This document shows, one piece after another, positions 31,922 through 41,528 of a stretch of DNA of 64,000 nt. The notes below the pieces were generated by a model. That model worked only from the letters and a program-made list of their open reading frames with translations, was not told where the DNA came from and did no database searches. How positions within the stretch are numbered: position 1 is the stretch's first letter; the number at the start of each line of letters is the position of its first letter. This DNA is from UBA1369 sp964571725 (GTDB lineage: Bacteria > Patescibacteriota > Gracilibacteria > UBA1369). The stretch spans positions 186,001 through 250,000 of the forward strand of contig CAZNDB010000002.1 of assembly GCA_964571725.1 (NCBI GenBank), written 5' to 3'. The position numbers and the translations under genes are program-made.

Positions 31922-34438
31922 ATGGAAGCAGTAATTGATTTGGCAGAAATCCAGAAGGAGAGCGCAAGTGAGGGTGAGAGCTTTGTTCGGGCCCAGATTC
32001 GTTATGAAAACATGATTACTACGGTCTCCAGCCAGGAGATTGACAGGAGTTTGAAAGCGAAGGCCTTGGAAGAGTCTCCCAGTACATCTTTGAACGATCT
32101 GATTAAAGACCTGGTTAAGGTGGTTGCTTATGGGCAGGCAAGATTGAGTTTGCCCGAATTTATCGAAAAATTCAGGAAAAACAAACTGGCTGATTTAATT
32201 GCTTCCAAATTTGCCAATTCGTTGCTTGTTCTGGATTCGGAAGAGATTGTCCAAAACGGCGAGCAGGACTTGTCCGAAGGCTCGTCTGCCGCAAAAGAAA
32301 AATTGATGGAAGAAAACAAGTTGTTTGTTTTGCGGCAAATCCTGGTTTTTTTGGAAAAGACCAATCTGGCAAGTTCAGATACTTTGTACGCCAAGTGTAA
32401 AAAACAGAAAACCGATTGGCCGATGGTGAATATCAGCAGTTTATTTCTGGAAGAATATCCCGAAAAAAATTTGCAGGGAGAAATTGTTAAAATGACTTTG
32501 AGAGAAAAAGTGGCCAGAAAGATTGACGACAGCCTGGAAACGATAGCAACGCAGGCTTATGAAGAGAAGTTTAATGAGGATAAAAAGGGCTTTGTCATGG
32601 GGTATATGATGGGACGGGTAATCAAGTATAATCATCTGACCAAGAAGATGGAATTTCATGAAAAGGAATTCCACAGCTTAATGCAGTATCTTGACGGCAT
32701 CAAACAGTCCATCATCAAGGTCAGAAACCAAAGCCCGGATGATACCGTACAGGACCAAAGTTTGTATGAAATGCTGTATGAAGACAGCAGAGAAATGGCA
32801 AAATATTTGGAAAAACAGCGCGTGGACGCGCTCAGGTTTCATGTTCAGAGCGCTTTGGACAGAATCGGGGTTTTGGAAAGGAAGGAAAACACGAATGAGG
32901 GAAAACTTTTTTTTGAGGAAGGGTTTGACGTTAAAGCTTTTTACGACAAACATCTGAGGCCCGCCATTTTTAAGTTTTATTCAAAAAAACTGGGGAAACT
33001 GAAAAAAGTAAGACCGGTAGATTTGTTGCATAAAATCCTTGACCCCCATGGTCTAGGCAGAAGTAATTATACTTTTCAGCTCCGTCGCTATGTGCGCTCT
33101 TTGATTGAAACAAGCAGGCAAAGTCCCGAACATTTCATGGTTTTGATCAGGCAATTATTGGGACTTGAATCTTCCCCCTTATACAGGGATTTAAGTGACG
33201 AGGAAGTGAGAAAACATTTTGATTATTATCTGGAAAAAGTAAGTAAAAAATTCACGCAGACCGTTGATGAGGCACTTCATTACCGTAAAGATCAGGAAAT
33301 TCATCAGGCCTGCAGTTATCCCGAGCAGATTTTGAAATGCCGGGACTTGTCCAAGCTGCTGGAGTGGTTTATTTATCCGGAAATATTTAAAACTGACTAT
33401 CCGGAACACGATCAATTGCCGAATGGACAGATCAGTTTTATGGTCTCGGTAATTTTGAGGGAATTTCTGAACTTAATGGGAACGATGAGTAAGAAAGTTT
33501 TTATTGATGCCGGAGAGAGAAGGGATTTGAATGATCAGTCGTTGAAAGACGCTTTGCAGATTACGGAAATTAAGGAAATTGATGTCAGATTCAGGACTTT
33601 GGAAGCGCTTGATGAAGATGAAAGACCTTTTAAACCTCCGGTTTTTGACCTGGCTTTGAATATGGATGAGGTGGGTGATTTTGCCGAAGGAGTAGACAGA
33701 GATTTAAGTGACATGGCAATGAATGCTGAAACGGGTGCCATTCTCCGACGGGAAGGCAAGGTCTATAGAGTCTATAAAGAAGAAATAAAAAGTTTTAAGA
33801 AAGTAAAGATAAGCATTCCCACGATGATTTTTAATCACGAAACGAAGGCTTTTGAAAAAGGGCCGCGGCACGAGGCTTCGGTATTGATTTATTCCGGAGA
33901 CAAGTCGCTGGTTCATTTGAAGGATAAAATTACGCGCGTTACCAGTAAGGACAGGGGAAAAGAAGTAAGCGATGAAAGCAGGTGGATGATTGCTTTTGCC
34001 AATAAGGATGATTTAAATAAATTCAAAGATTTTCTTTATAATACAAATCCGCTTGGACTAATCAAAGTGGAGGATAGTGAGGAGGGAAGGTTCTTGTCGA
34101 ATAAAATCAATGGCGGCAAGAAAGCTGAATCAACCGGGGAGTTCAAGAAATTTCAGGATTTTGTTTTTACGCTTACGCTGGCCTATACGGAAAAAGGGCC
34201 GAAGGACAGTATTCAGATCAGGGAAGCTTCTTTGGAAACGCAGTCCCAGAGGCTTAAGGAAATGCTTTCCAGAAACCTGTCCGAATACACGGGAGCATCA
34301 CATCAGGTTTTTCGCGCGCGCAGAGCCTGGCCGCTTTTGTGTAACAATTATTTCCCGGCAGAGTTCTTTGGAGATCGTTACAAAGAAATGTTTGACCGTG
34401 GATTTGAAGTAAATACGGACAAATTGAAAGAAGAGTAA
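31922..34438 (+). CDS. Uncharacterised 838-aa probable cytoplasmic protein
   Basis: I do not recognise a family. The protein has no signal peptide or TM helix. It is strongly charged and mostly helical in character (many E, K, L), with a more beta-like part near residues 600-720 that includes VRFRTLEALDEDERPFKPP. Residues about 250-480 contain long amphipathic stretches typical of structural or scaffold proteins. No catalytic motif was found. The first possible start is TTG at 31913; I prefer the ATG three codons later because no ribosome site favours TTG. It is divergent from the surface operon and lies 69 bases before the SLH/TSP3-type surface gene, which has its own promoter. The codon use looks like that of its neighbours. 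Confidence 0.75.
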   Translation: MEAVIDLAEIQKESASEGESFVRAQIRYENMITTVSSQEIDRSLKAKALEESPSTSLNDLIKDLVKVVAYGQARLSLPEFIEKFRKNKLADLIASKFANSLLVLDSEEIVQNGEQDLSEGSSAAKEKLMEENKLFVLRQILVFLEKTNLASSDTLYAKCKKQKTDWPMVNISSLFLEEYPEKNLQGEIVKMTLREKVARKIDDSLETIATQAYEEKFNEDKKGFVMGYMMGRVIKYNHLTKKMEFHEKEFHSLMQYLDGIKQSIIKVRNQSPDDTVQDQSLYEMLYEDSREMAKYLEKQRVDALRFHVQSALDRIGVLERKENTNEGKLFFEEGFDVKAFYDKHLRPAIFKFYSKKLGKLKKVRPVDLLHKILDPHGLGRSNYTFQLRRYVRSLIETSRQSPEHFMVLIRQLLGLESSPLYRDLSDEEVRKHFDYYLEKVSKKFTQTVDEALHYRKDQEIHQACSYPEQILKCRDLSKLLEWFIYPEIFKTDYPEHDQLPNGQISFMVSVILREFLNLMGTMSKKVFIDAGERRDLNDQSLKDALQITEIKEIDVRFRTLEALDEDERPFKPPVFDLALNMDEVGDFAEGVDRDLSDMAMNAETGAILRREGKVYRVYKEEIKSFKKVKISIPTMIFNHETKAFEKGPRHEASVLIYSGDKSLVHLKDKITRVTSKDRGKEVSDESRWMIAFANKDDLNKFKDFLYNTNPLGLIKVEDSEEGRFLSNKINGGKKAESTGEFKKFQDFVFTLTLAYTEKGPKDSIQIREASLETQSQRLKEMLSRNLSEYTGASHQVFRARRAWPLLCNNYFPAEFFGDRYKEMFDRGFEVNTDKLKEE

Positions 34439-34440
34439 GG

Positions 34441-34469
34441 TTGGCTAGAATCGCCCCCTGTGATAAAAT
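34441..34469 (+). promoter_or_regulatory. Sigma70-type promoter for the SLH/TSP3 surface gene
   Basis: TTGGCT, a 17-base spacer and TAAAAT with a TG one base before it (extended -10). It lies 38 bases upstream of the ATG at 34508. Confidence 0.75.
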
Positions 34470-34507
34470 ATTAAAAAGACAATCAAAATAAAAATAAAAG
34501 CAGAGTA

Positions 34508-37500
34508 ATGAAAATGCCAAAAATAAACAGATCCGTGTTTTTTTCAAAGCTGCTTTTGGCGATAATGATAACCGGTTTATTGGCTCCGGTTACGTTGAAA
34601 GCGGGGCCATTTGATGATCCGGTACCTGTATCTGCGGGAGTTTTTATGACTCTGAAAATCAAGCCGACCAGTATTGTTGTTACTCCGGCTACCAAGACTG
34701 TGGTGGAGGGGAGCGGGGATATTCAATACACGGCTATTGCGAAATTCGGTTATCCAGGAACTTCCATACCAGATAAGGATATTACCGCGGATCCTAATGT
34801 TTCATGGACCACGTCCAATACAAATTACGCAATTGTAACTCCAAAAACAGGCAAGGTGACTCCTGTTAGTGAAGAGGGCTTGGGCAGAGTGGCTGTAACT
34901 ATTTATGCAAGATATGGTTATGAAGGTGTGGAGGACGAAGAGTGTTGTGAAGGAACTGCTGCACTTACTATTACTTCTGAATATGTTGCTCCGGAGGAAG
35001 ACAGTGGAGGTGGTGGAAGCAGTGGCGGTCCCACTGATCCCGGTGATGACGAGTTCCATTGGGGAAATGAAGACACCACTCCTCCCGATGATACAACTCC
35101 GCCTGAAGACACCACTCCTCCCGATGATACAACTCCGCCTGAAGACGTGACTCCTCCTGATGAAACAACTCNNNNNNNNNNNNNNNNNNNNNNNNNNNNN
35201 NNNNNNNNNNNNNNNNNNNNNNNNNNNNNNNNNNNNNNNNNNNNNNNNNNNNNNNNNNNNNNNNNNNNNNNCCTCCCGATGATACAACTCCGCCTGAAGA
35301 CGTGACTCCTCCTGATGAAACAACTCCGCCTGAAGACGTGACTCCTCCCGATGAAACTACCACGTCTGAAGATACTACATCACCTGAAGATACAACTTCC
35401 CCGGGCGATACGACGTCTCCTGATACAGCAGGTGAGCCGGAAGAAGGAGATACAACGAGTCCGGAAGATACAACTTCCAGGCCGGTAGTAAGTCCTGTGA
35501 CTGTTGCCAACAGCTATGTTCCTCTGGAGAGGCCAATATCTGCCAGTGAGGCTTTGTCTTTGGAAGAAGTTTTTTCGCCGGAGGAGCTTATAGTGCCCGT
35601 TAACGGAAGCTCCAGATTGTATGCTGTCTCGAAGATTGCAGAAAAAATGAAGATTCTGGAATTGAGAAAAGGCTTGTTGAACAGATGTTATGCCGATCTT
35701 AACAACTGTACCAATATTTTTCGCATGTTCAGTAATTACGACGGAATAAATCTGGATCCCAATAATCTCAGACTATTTCCTGATGTGGATGGGCTGCCTG
35801 AGGAGCAGGTGATCAATAATATGGCTTTGTTGGGAATTGTTCAGGGGTACTATGGCATAAAAACCAGTCCTATGTTACCCGGTAAGCCGATTTCCAGGGT
35901 AGAAGCCCTGAAGCTGATGGTCGCTACATTATCAATTTTAGAAAAAGGACGTCCGGACTATAAGCCGGCGAAATTTGATTATAATTCTTTGTTTTACCGT
36001 GAGATTTATGCTTCCAGTTTGTTGGCTGAGATGAACCGTAATGATTCCGCAGCTTTGCAGACTTATATTCCCAAGCCGCTTTATTCTTCAATAAAAGTGG
36101 CTCACGCGTTAACAGATCAGGCTTGGCTGCTGATTAAATCTCAAAGGACTCCTTTCAAGGACGTTCGCCCCGATTTATATGATACCCATTGGTATTACCC
36201 GATAGTTTTTAATAAAATTTGTGATCTCGGGATTATTGAATGTAAAGAAGGATCAGAAATCAAGCCGGATGAAAGCCCCTCCGAGACGGCAGTTAACGAT
36301 TATGTAAATAAGTTCAACAGATATGTTGTAAAAGAGGGTCTTGATAAAAATGTGGTGGAGGACAGTGATAATGATAATTTGCTGAATATAGATGAAAATA
36401 TTATTTATTTTACTGATCCGAACATTGCGGATACCGATCAGGATGAGTTGTCCGACGGTGATGAAATTGAAAACTACAGGACTAATCCGGTGAGACTGGA
36501 TACAGATGAGGACGGCCTGAATGACGGTCAGGAAGCTTTGGAATATCAAACTGACCCGAATTTGTACGATACCGATAACGATCAGTTTGGCGATGGCGAT
36601 GAAATCAGGGCAGGCAGCGATCCCCTGGATAAGAAATCCGTTCCTGAGGACAAGAACATTAACGGCGTTGATGATTCCTGGGAAGGAAAATATAATCTGG
36701 AGGTTACCAACGGTTCGCAGGATTCCGATGGAGATGGAGTAGCGGATAAGTTGGAATATTTTTACAATTCCGATCCGACCAGAATTGACAGTGACATGGA
36801 TGGATATACGGATAGTCAGGAGTTGTTTGAGCTGAATTCCGACCCCAATAACCCGGCTGATCCCGGTGAGAAAATCAACAGTCAGGTGCTTATAAGTAAT
36901 TTTCAATATGGTCAGGTGATAGCTGATGCTTCTCCCATGATTAAGGGGTCCGGCCCGGCCAGTCTGGGGAATAATCTGGTCAAGGTACAGATTCTGCTGA
37001 GAAATGAATTTGGAGGGGAGTTGTTACTGGGCGAAACAGAAACCGATGCCCAGGGTGGTTTTATATTTGTTCCGGATATTGAAATTAAAAATGGTACTTA
37101 TGTTTTGATGGCCAGGGCGATTGATAAGGGGCAGGTTTATACATCTGCGCCGGTGAAAATAATTATCGACAGTGGTTTGGCGGTTGCGGCGGCCAAACCG
37201 GAAAAACTGGAAAACGTTCCGATTACCGAGGAAGTGCTGATTAAAAAAATTACACTGAAAGTGGATTCAAAGGATGGGCGCCCGGTGCTTTCCGGTACAT
37301 TGTCCGAATTCGGAAGCAGAGTTAACGTGACCTGGCAGAGTCTGGTGGTATCGTCGGCTTTGATTGTTGATACGACTGATGGCTCTTTCAACATTAAGGC
37401 TCCCGTATTGCCTCCGGGAAGGCATACCGTTTATGTGCAGACTGTAAGAAAAAGAGACAATGCCGTGAGTAAGACCATTAGAATTAATTTTGATCTGGGC

Positions 37501-37707
37501 GTGATTGGCGCCGATAAAGGGTCTGCGGTGAAGAGACCGGAAGGTGGAGGCATTTCCGCCGCGGCAACCGGTGTAGTTGATTTTGTGGCCAAACAAAGCT
37601 GGCCTTTCTGGATGGGGCTGGTGGTTGTACTGATTTTAATTGGAGGCGGGGTATACTTCTTTGTTCTGGGTAATGAAGATCAGGACAGCAACAAGAAGTC
37701 CAAATAA
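34508..37707 (+). CDS. Surface protein: Ig-like, TPP-rich linker, SLH-like, TSP3 repeats, C-terminal TM (broken by assembly gap)
   Basis: One gene crosses the 100-N gap at 35172-35271. Both flanks encode the same TPPED/TPPDE repeat, but the reading frame changes across the N run, as expected for a gap of arbitrary length. Before the gap come a signal peptide (about 1-32) and a Big2-like Ig domain (about 38-155). After it come more Thr/Pro/Asp repeats, two SLH-like motifs (about 35765-35900, LFPDVDGLPEEQVINNMALL; and about 36150-36245, FKDVRPDLYDTHWYYPIVF), and about six Asp-rich thrombospondin type 3 calcium-binding repeats (about 36355-36870, DTDEDGLNDGQEALEY). Then follow two Ig-like domains, a TM helix near the end (about 37605-37670) and a basic tail. 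Likely role: a calcium-stabilised stalk displayed from the membrane, perhaps contacting cell-wall polymer through the SLH-like part. Confidence 0.85.
35075..35360 (+). repeat. Thr-Pro-Pro-Asp/Glu coding tandem repeat flanking the gap
   Basis: A unit of 24 bases (two 12-base halves) coding for variants of TPPDDTTPPEDTTPPDE is repeated on both sides of the N run. The protein segment is an extended, acidic, Pro/Thr-rich linker typical of wall-spanning stalks. The low-complexity repeat is the evident cause of the assembly break. Confidence 0.9.
35172..35271. other. Assembly gap of 100 N
   Basis: Exactly 100 N bases, the usual placeholder for a gap of unknown size. It falls inside the repeat, so the true length of the linker and the reading frame across it cannot be taken from this sequence. 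Confidence 0.98.
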
Positions 37708-37740
37708 GACCGCCAGATTTTATTGTTTGACTTGTTTTAA

Positions 37741-37760
37741 CGCCTGCCTGGCGGCAGGTG
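37741..37760. terminator. Hairpin between convergent genes, possible bidirectional terminator
   Basis: CCTGCC, a TGGC loop and GGCAGG, extended outward by one G-T and one C-G pair, give an 8-bp stem in the 53-base gap between the genes ending at 37707 and 37761. CTGGCGG within it can also pair with CCGCCAG at 37710-37716. No long T run follows on either strand, so termination is likely but not certain. Confidence 0.5.
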
Positions 37761-38105
37761 CTATTGTTCGTGTATAAACAGGCGCATCAGATGATAAAGC
37801 CAGGAGATGTTTAGCATAATGTTTATCATCAGAAGCCAGCGCGAAACCGGTTTGATGGTGAGGGCAAGTGTTATCCAGGCCAGACTCAGTATCAGAAAGT
37901 TGGTGAGCAGGCTGGCAATCGGCCAATAGACAGTGATTAAGAGCGAGCTGATGAAGATCCCGCTGCGTTGAAGCCGGATCCGGGTAGACGGGTTTTTCAG
38001 GCTCCAAAGATCGAAGGTTCTTTCCAGATGGTTGCGGAGATTAATAATAAAGGAGGGGATCGGTTTTATTTCAGAGGCCGATGTTTTGGGGGTGTTCGCT
38101 TTCAT
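37761..38105 (-). CDS. Small membrane protein downstream of the antiporter
   Basis: This is a 114-aa protein: a polar N-terminus of about 45 residues, two or three hydrophobic helices (about 48-85, a long stretch with little polar break, and about 89-106), and a short tail HEQ. No signal peptide or family motif is recognised. The ATG lies 13 bases after the stop of the KefB-type gene, so the two are probably co-transcribed. It could be an accessory subunit, but nothing in the sequence shows this. Another frame over the same bases gives a 95-aa ORF with no helix pattern, which I reject. Confidence 0.65.
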   Translation of the reverse strand: MKANTPKTSASEIKPIPSFIINLRNHLERTFDLWSLKNPSTRIRLQRSGIFISSLLITVYWPIASLLTNFLILSLAWITLALTIKPVSRWLLMINIMLNISWLYHLMRLFIHEQ

Positions 38106-38118
38106 GTAAACTGACTGT

Positions 38119-39825
38119 TTAGAGTGAAGAGTGTTTATTTAATTCTCTTCTGATCAGCAGTCTACTGACATGCTGATTTTTTTCAATAAGGAATTTCTCG
38201 GTATCAAAACCATATTCGGCAATAACTGAGGAAGTGTGATGACCTCCAATGTGAAAAGGCATAATGACGTATTCGGCTCCCTGCTCATACATTCTGAGAG
38301 CATCGTCGGTTTGATGTGAAAGAGTCAGAATAATGGTTTTGGGGTTGGATTTTTTGACCGTATTGATCAGCAACAGGTTGGTTTCCAAATCTTTTATCGT
38401 GGAAATTACCATCCCGGTTTCAGAGAAATTCAGTTCGTATAAGGTTTCCGGATCGCTGATGTCTCCGTACATGCAGTCGATGTTTTGTTTTTGCAGATCC
38501 TGGACAACCTGAGGATTGTAGTCAACCACGAAAAAACTTTTCCCCAGTAATTTGAATGATTCCACCAGAGAAATACCCATCTTGGCGTAACCGATCAGAA
38601 TAATGTCGTAATTTTGACGGGAGAGGCTGCGGTGCTGGTCGATTTTCTTGCCTTTCTTTTCGAAGATTGAGAGCAGACCGTTGAGACGACGGGAGATTTT
38701 TTCCGCGTAGACAATGAAATAGGTGGATCCGGTAATGGTGATCAGCGCGATCAGTGTTAGCAAAGACAAAATCTTTTGGTCCAGATGACCGACTTTAACG
38801 CCGAGGGCGGCCAGAATAAGGGAGAATTCACTGATCTGACTAAAGTTAATACCGGTCAGAAAGCTGGTTTTTTTCGTGTAACCAATACGGGCCATCAGAA
38901 CGGTAATTACCAGCGGGTTCAAAACCAGAATTAAAGCTGCAAAAACCATTGTTGGCAACAGAAGGGAACTGATGTCACTGAAGACCATTTGTGATCCCAG
39001 AAAGACAAAAAACAGCATAATAAAAAAGTCGCGAAGCGGACGCATCTTGGCACTGATTTCGTACCGGTAGGGGGACAGGGAAAGCGTAATACCGGCAAGC
39101 AGGGCTCCAATCTCTATGGAAAAATCCATCAGGTAAAACAGGCTGGCTACGGCCATACACCAGGCAATTGAAAAAAGCAGAAGCATTTCCTGGGATTTGG
39201 CTATTTTTTTGGTCAGACCGGGCAAAATTTTGACGCTGATAATTGTCAGCAGGACTCCCAGCAGGAGGCCCTTAATCACCGTTTCGATAATTATGGAAGC
39301 CAGATTCCCGTCTCTGGAAATGGCTGAAATAACCATCAGGGCGATCATAGCCAGCAGGTCCTGAATGATTAAAATGCCGATAGAGAGTTTTCCCGGCAGG
39401 GTTTCCAAAGCAAGCTTATCGGTAAGTATTTTCATGATCACGATAGTCGAGCTGAAGCTGAGCCCCAGAGCAATATACAGAGAGGTGGCATCGTTAAATC
39501 CGAATAATTTGCCCAGACCGAAAAAAACCGTTCCGGTGATCAGAATTTGTCCGAGAGTCGTGAACAACGCGGTTTTTCCGATATCTTTAATATGTTTGGG
39601 ATTCAGTCCCAGTCCGACCATGAAGAGCAGGAAGCTGATGCCGATTTGGGAAAAGGTGGAAAGTCCCTCGCTGTTTTTTAAAAAACCAAGAAGGTTGGGG
39701 CTCAGAACAATGCCCGATACGATATAGCCGATCATAATCGGCTGTTTGATTAGCCGGAAAAATCCGCAAATAACCAGGGTAGTCAGAATGACCAGACTCA
39801 GTTCTATAAAGGCTTGATCGTGCAT
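38119..39825 (-). CDS. KefB-type cation:proton antiporter (CPA2) with TrkA-N domain
   Basis: This 568-aa integral membrane protein has twelve or so hydrophobic helices in residues 1-385 (opening HDQAFIELSLVILTTLVICG) of the Na+/H+ exchanger fold. Typical CPA2 stretches include FLLFMVGLGLNPKHIKDIG and GLSFSSTIVIMKILTDK. Residues about 405-530 form a Rossmann TrkA-N/RCK domain (YDIILIGYAKMGISLVESF, then VDYNPQVV and YGDISDPETL). The nucleotide loop is G-Y-A-K-M-G rather than the usual GxGxxG. Family role: potassium or sodium efflux coupled to proton entry, gated by a nucleotide bound to TrkA-N. Its length fits KefB/KefC-like proteins without the C-terminal TrkA-C. Promoter at 39849-39878; the small membrane gene follows 13 bases later. 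Confidence 0.9.
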   Translation of the reverse strand: MHDQAFIELSLVILTTLVICGFFRLIKQPIMIGYIVSGIVLSPNLLGFLKNSEGLSTFSQIGISFLLFMVGLGLNPKHIKDIGKTALFTTLGQILITGTVFFGLGKLFGFNDATSLYIALGLSFSSTIVIMKILTDKLALETLPGKLSIGILIIQDLLAMIALMVISAISRDGNLASIIIETVIKGLLLGVLLTIISVKILPGLTKKIAKSQEMLLLFSIAWCMAVASLFYLMDFSIEIGALLAGITLSLSPYRYEISAKMRPLRDFFIMLFFVFLGSQMVFSDISSLLLPTMVFAALILVLNPLVITVLMARIGYTKKTSFLTGINFSQISEFSLILAALGVKVGHLDQKILSLLTLIALITITGSTYFIVYAEKISRRLNGLLSIFEKKGKKIDQHRSLSRQNYDIILIGYAKMGISLVESFKLLGKSFFVVDYNPQVVQDLQKQNIDCMYGDISDPETLYELNFSETGMVISTIKDLETNLLLINTVKKSNPKTIILTLSHQTDDALRMYEQGAEYVIMPFHIGGHHTSSVIAEYGFDTEKFLIEKNQHVSRLLIRRELNKHSSL

Positions 39826-39848
39826 TAACGGTTTTAATTAATCCTTTT

Positions 39849-39878
39849 ATTTTAGCACAAAAGTTGACAAAGTGTAAA
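39849..39878 (-). promoter_or_regulatory. Promoter of the antiporter gene
   Basis: On the minus strand: TTTACA, an 18-base spacer, then TAAAAT preceded by TGC (extended -10), about 24 bases upstream of the ATG at 39825. Confidence 0.65.
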
Positions 39879-39925
39879 ATGATTACAAAAACACGTTGCC
39901 AAGGGGGCGGCCGGCCGGAAAGGTT

Positions 39926-40495
39926 CTATAAATCCAGGTTTTTGAGGACTTCTTTCAGGCCTTCTCCGTTATGGGAGGAGAAAGGGAGAATTTTGAAAGT
40001 GGGGAATTTGGCGGACAACTCCCTTTGTTTGAGGATTTTTTGGGAATGGGTCAGTTTGTCGATTTTGGAAAGGATCAGATAAAGGGGGAGCTCTTTCTGT
40101 CTGATATAATCCATGATTTCCAGGTCCTGTTCGGTAGGACCGACTTTTGAGTCAATCAGCAGATAAATCTGTCGGAATTCATTTTCCGGGTTTTCCAGAA
40201 ACCAGAAAATCAGTTCGAGCAGTTTTTTTCTCTCGGCAATGCTTAATTTGGAGAAGCCATAGCCGGGCAGATCGGCAAAGAGGCTTTTTTTGTTGATCAA
40301 ATAGAGGTTTACTTTGCGGGTTACGCCGGGTGTGGATCCTGAACGGCAGAGATTCTTCTGGCCCGTTATGGCGTTGATGAATGAGGATTTGCCGACATTG
40401 GATCTGCCGATGAAGGCGTAGACCGGGTATTTTTCGTAGGGCAGGGAAGCGCCGGGCACAACAGATTTGAGATAGGAGGCTGATTTTATGGACAT
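39926..40495 (-). CDS. engB: Ribosome biogenesis GTP-binding protein EngB (YihA/YsxC)
   Basis: This is a 189-aa TRAFAC-class GTPase. G1 is GRSNVGKSS (residues about 31-39), G3 is DLPGYG (about 74-79) and G4 is LSKIDKL (about 141-147, SKID in place of the usual TKxD). The G5 region is LPFSSHNGEG. Length matches the family (about 190-210). EngB assists late assembly of the large ribosomal subunit. It is the last gene of the PBP operon: its ATG lies one base past the stop of the metallophosphoesterase gene. It ends with TAG. Confidence 0.95.
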   Translation of the reverse strand: MSIKSASYLKSVVPGASLPYEKYPVYAFIGRSNVGKSSFINAITGQKNLCRSGSTPGVTRKVNLYLINKKSLFADLPGYGFSKLSIAERKKLLELIFWFLENPENEFRQIYLLIDSKVGPTEQDLEIMDYIRQKELPLYLILSKIDKLTHSQKILKQRELSAKFPTFKILPFSSHNGEGLKEVLKNLDL

Positions 40496-40496
40496 T

Positions 40497-41528
40497 TCAG
40501 GAAAAGGTTAATAAATCTACTTTTTGCAAACGGTCGTTTTCATAGGTGATTTGGGCGTAGGTTTTTGGTTTCAGAATATGCTCCTTATTTTTGGTAATGT
40601 CATACTCCTCACGCCAGGTGTCCGTTACAATCTGGATATGGTTTTTGGCGGCATTAACTTCGTGGTGGGTCAGATGAAGATGTCCCATTACGTAAGCCTG
40701 ACGGCCGGGATATAGTTTGATCAGGTTTCTGAAACGCTTCTTCAGAAATCTCATTTCGTCGTGCAGTTCCAGTCCGTGCACAAAGATGTGTTTAACGAGG
40801 TTTAAATATGGCACGCTGGCCACGGGATCACCAATGCTGAGGATAAAATTCAGAATGATTCCCTTGATGATGAAATTGCGGGCGATTTCCTGTTTTTTCT
40901 TGCGGAATTCCGGGAAATTTTCAAAGGCCTGATAACGGGGGTATTTCTCTTCCAGGGGGAAGAGACGTTTCATTTCCAAAAAATATCTGGTGACCGTAAC
41001 GTTGCCGAAGGGCAGGTTTAACAACAATTGTCCTTTGTGTTTGAGAAAAGGCTTTTCCGCCTCGATTTTGTAGAAATAATCGATTTGGTTGCCGTGTTCA
41101 ACGTGCAGGCTCTGGTTGTCGTAGTAATTACCGAAGGAGACTTTATTGGCGTGTCCCAACTGTTGTCTGAGAAGTTTTTGTACTCCCGGCCAGTTCAGGT
41201 CATAGTCGTGGTTACCGATGTTAAAGTGGATTTCATTGGCCGATTTGTTTAAAAAGTCACTGAAAGCCTGGAAGACGCGCGGATAGGTTTCCATGATGCG
41301 TTTCATCTTCCAGAGCGATATCTCTTCGGTTACGTGATGAGTAAACTTATCCAGATAGGGCATTTTGAGGAAATCGAAGGTGTCCCCGTTGAGAATCAAA
41401 ATGTTTTTTCCTTTTTCGGCGGTGATTTTTTTCAGGAATTTGATCAAAAGATGTTCGTCTTTGAAGTCGTCAAAGATATCGCCCTGTCCCAGTTCCACGT
41501 CGCTGATGATGAAAATGTTTTTGAGCAT
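40497..41528 (-). CDS. Calcineurin-like metallophosphoesterase
   Basis: This 343-aa protein carries the full metallophosphoesterase signature: IISDVELGQGD (the usual D-x-H has become D-x-E), NGDTFDFL (GDxxD), NIGNHDYD (GNHD), an H near VEHGNQID, and VMGHLHLTHHE (GHxH). The layout and the insertion of about 90 residues before the last motif resemble UDP-2,3-diacylglucosamine hydrolase-like phosphoesterases, but a lipid A role is not expected in a CPR-type monoderm, so the substrate is unknown. No signal peptide; probably at the cytoplasmic face. The ATG overlaps the TGA of the glycosidase gene (ATGA). The D-x-E change at the first metal site is unusual and could alter metal use. Confidence 0.85.
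   Translation of the reverse strand: MLKNIFIISDVELGQGDIFDDFKDEHLLIKFLKKITAEKGKNILILNGDTFDFLKMPYLDKFTHHVTEEISLWKMKRIMETYPRVFQAFSDFLNKSANEIHFNIGNHDYDLNWPGVQKLLRQQLGHANKVSFGNYYDNQSLHVEHGNQIDYFYKIEAEKPFLKHKGQLLLNLPFGNVTVTRYFLEMKRLFPLEEKYPRYQAFENFPEFRKKKQEIARNFIIKGIILNFILSIGDPVASVPYLNLVKHIFVHGLELHDEMRFLKKRFRNLIKLYPGRQAYVMGHLHLTHHEVNAAKNHIQIVTDTWREEYDITKNKEHILKPKTYAQITYENDRLQKVDLLTFS

Noticed and set aside
31900..31938. 12-codon frame starting at ATG 31900 upstream of the 838-aa gene
   Set aside because: Its only ribosome-site candidate touches the start codon and it overlaps the real start; nothing supports a leader peptide.
34508..35305. A separate short gene ending just after the N gap, and a second gene starting at 35302
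   Set aside because: Both flanks encode the same TPP-rich linker; the split is an effect of the arbitrary gap length.
36253..36906. 217-aa minus-strand open frame, Ile/Val-rich
   Set aside because: Antisense to the Asp-rich TSP3 repeats; GAT codons read backwards give Ile, which explains the apparent hydrophobicity.
37720..38007. 95-aa minus-strand open frame overlapping the small membrane protein
   Set aside because: The other frame (37761-38105) has a start 13 bases after the antiporter stop and a coherent helix pattern; this one has neither.
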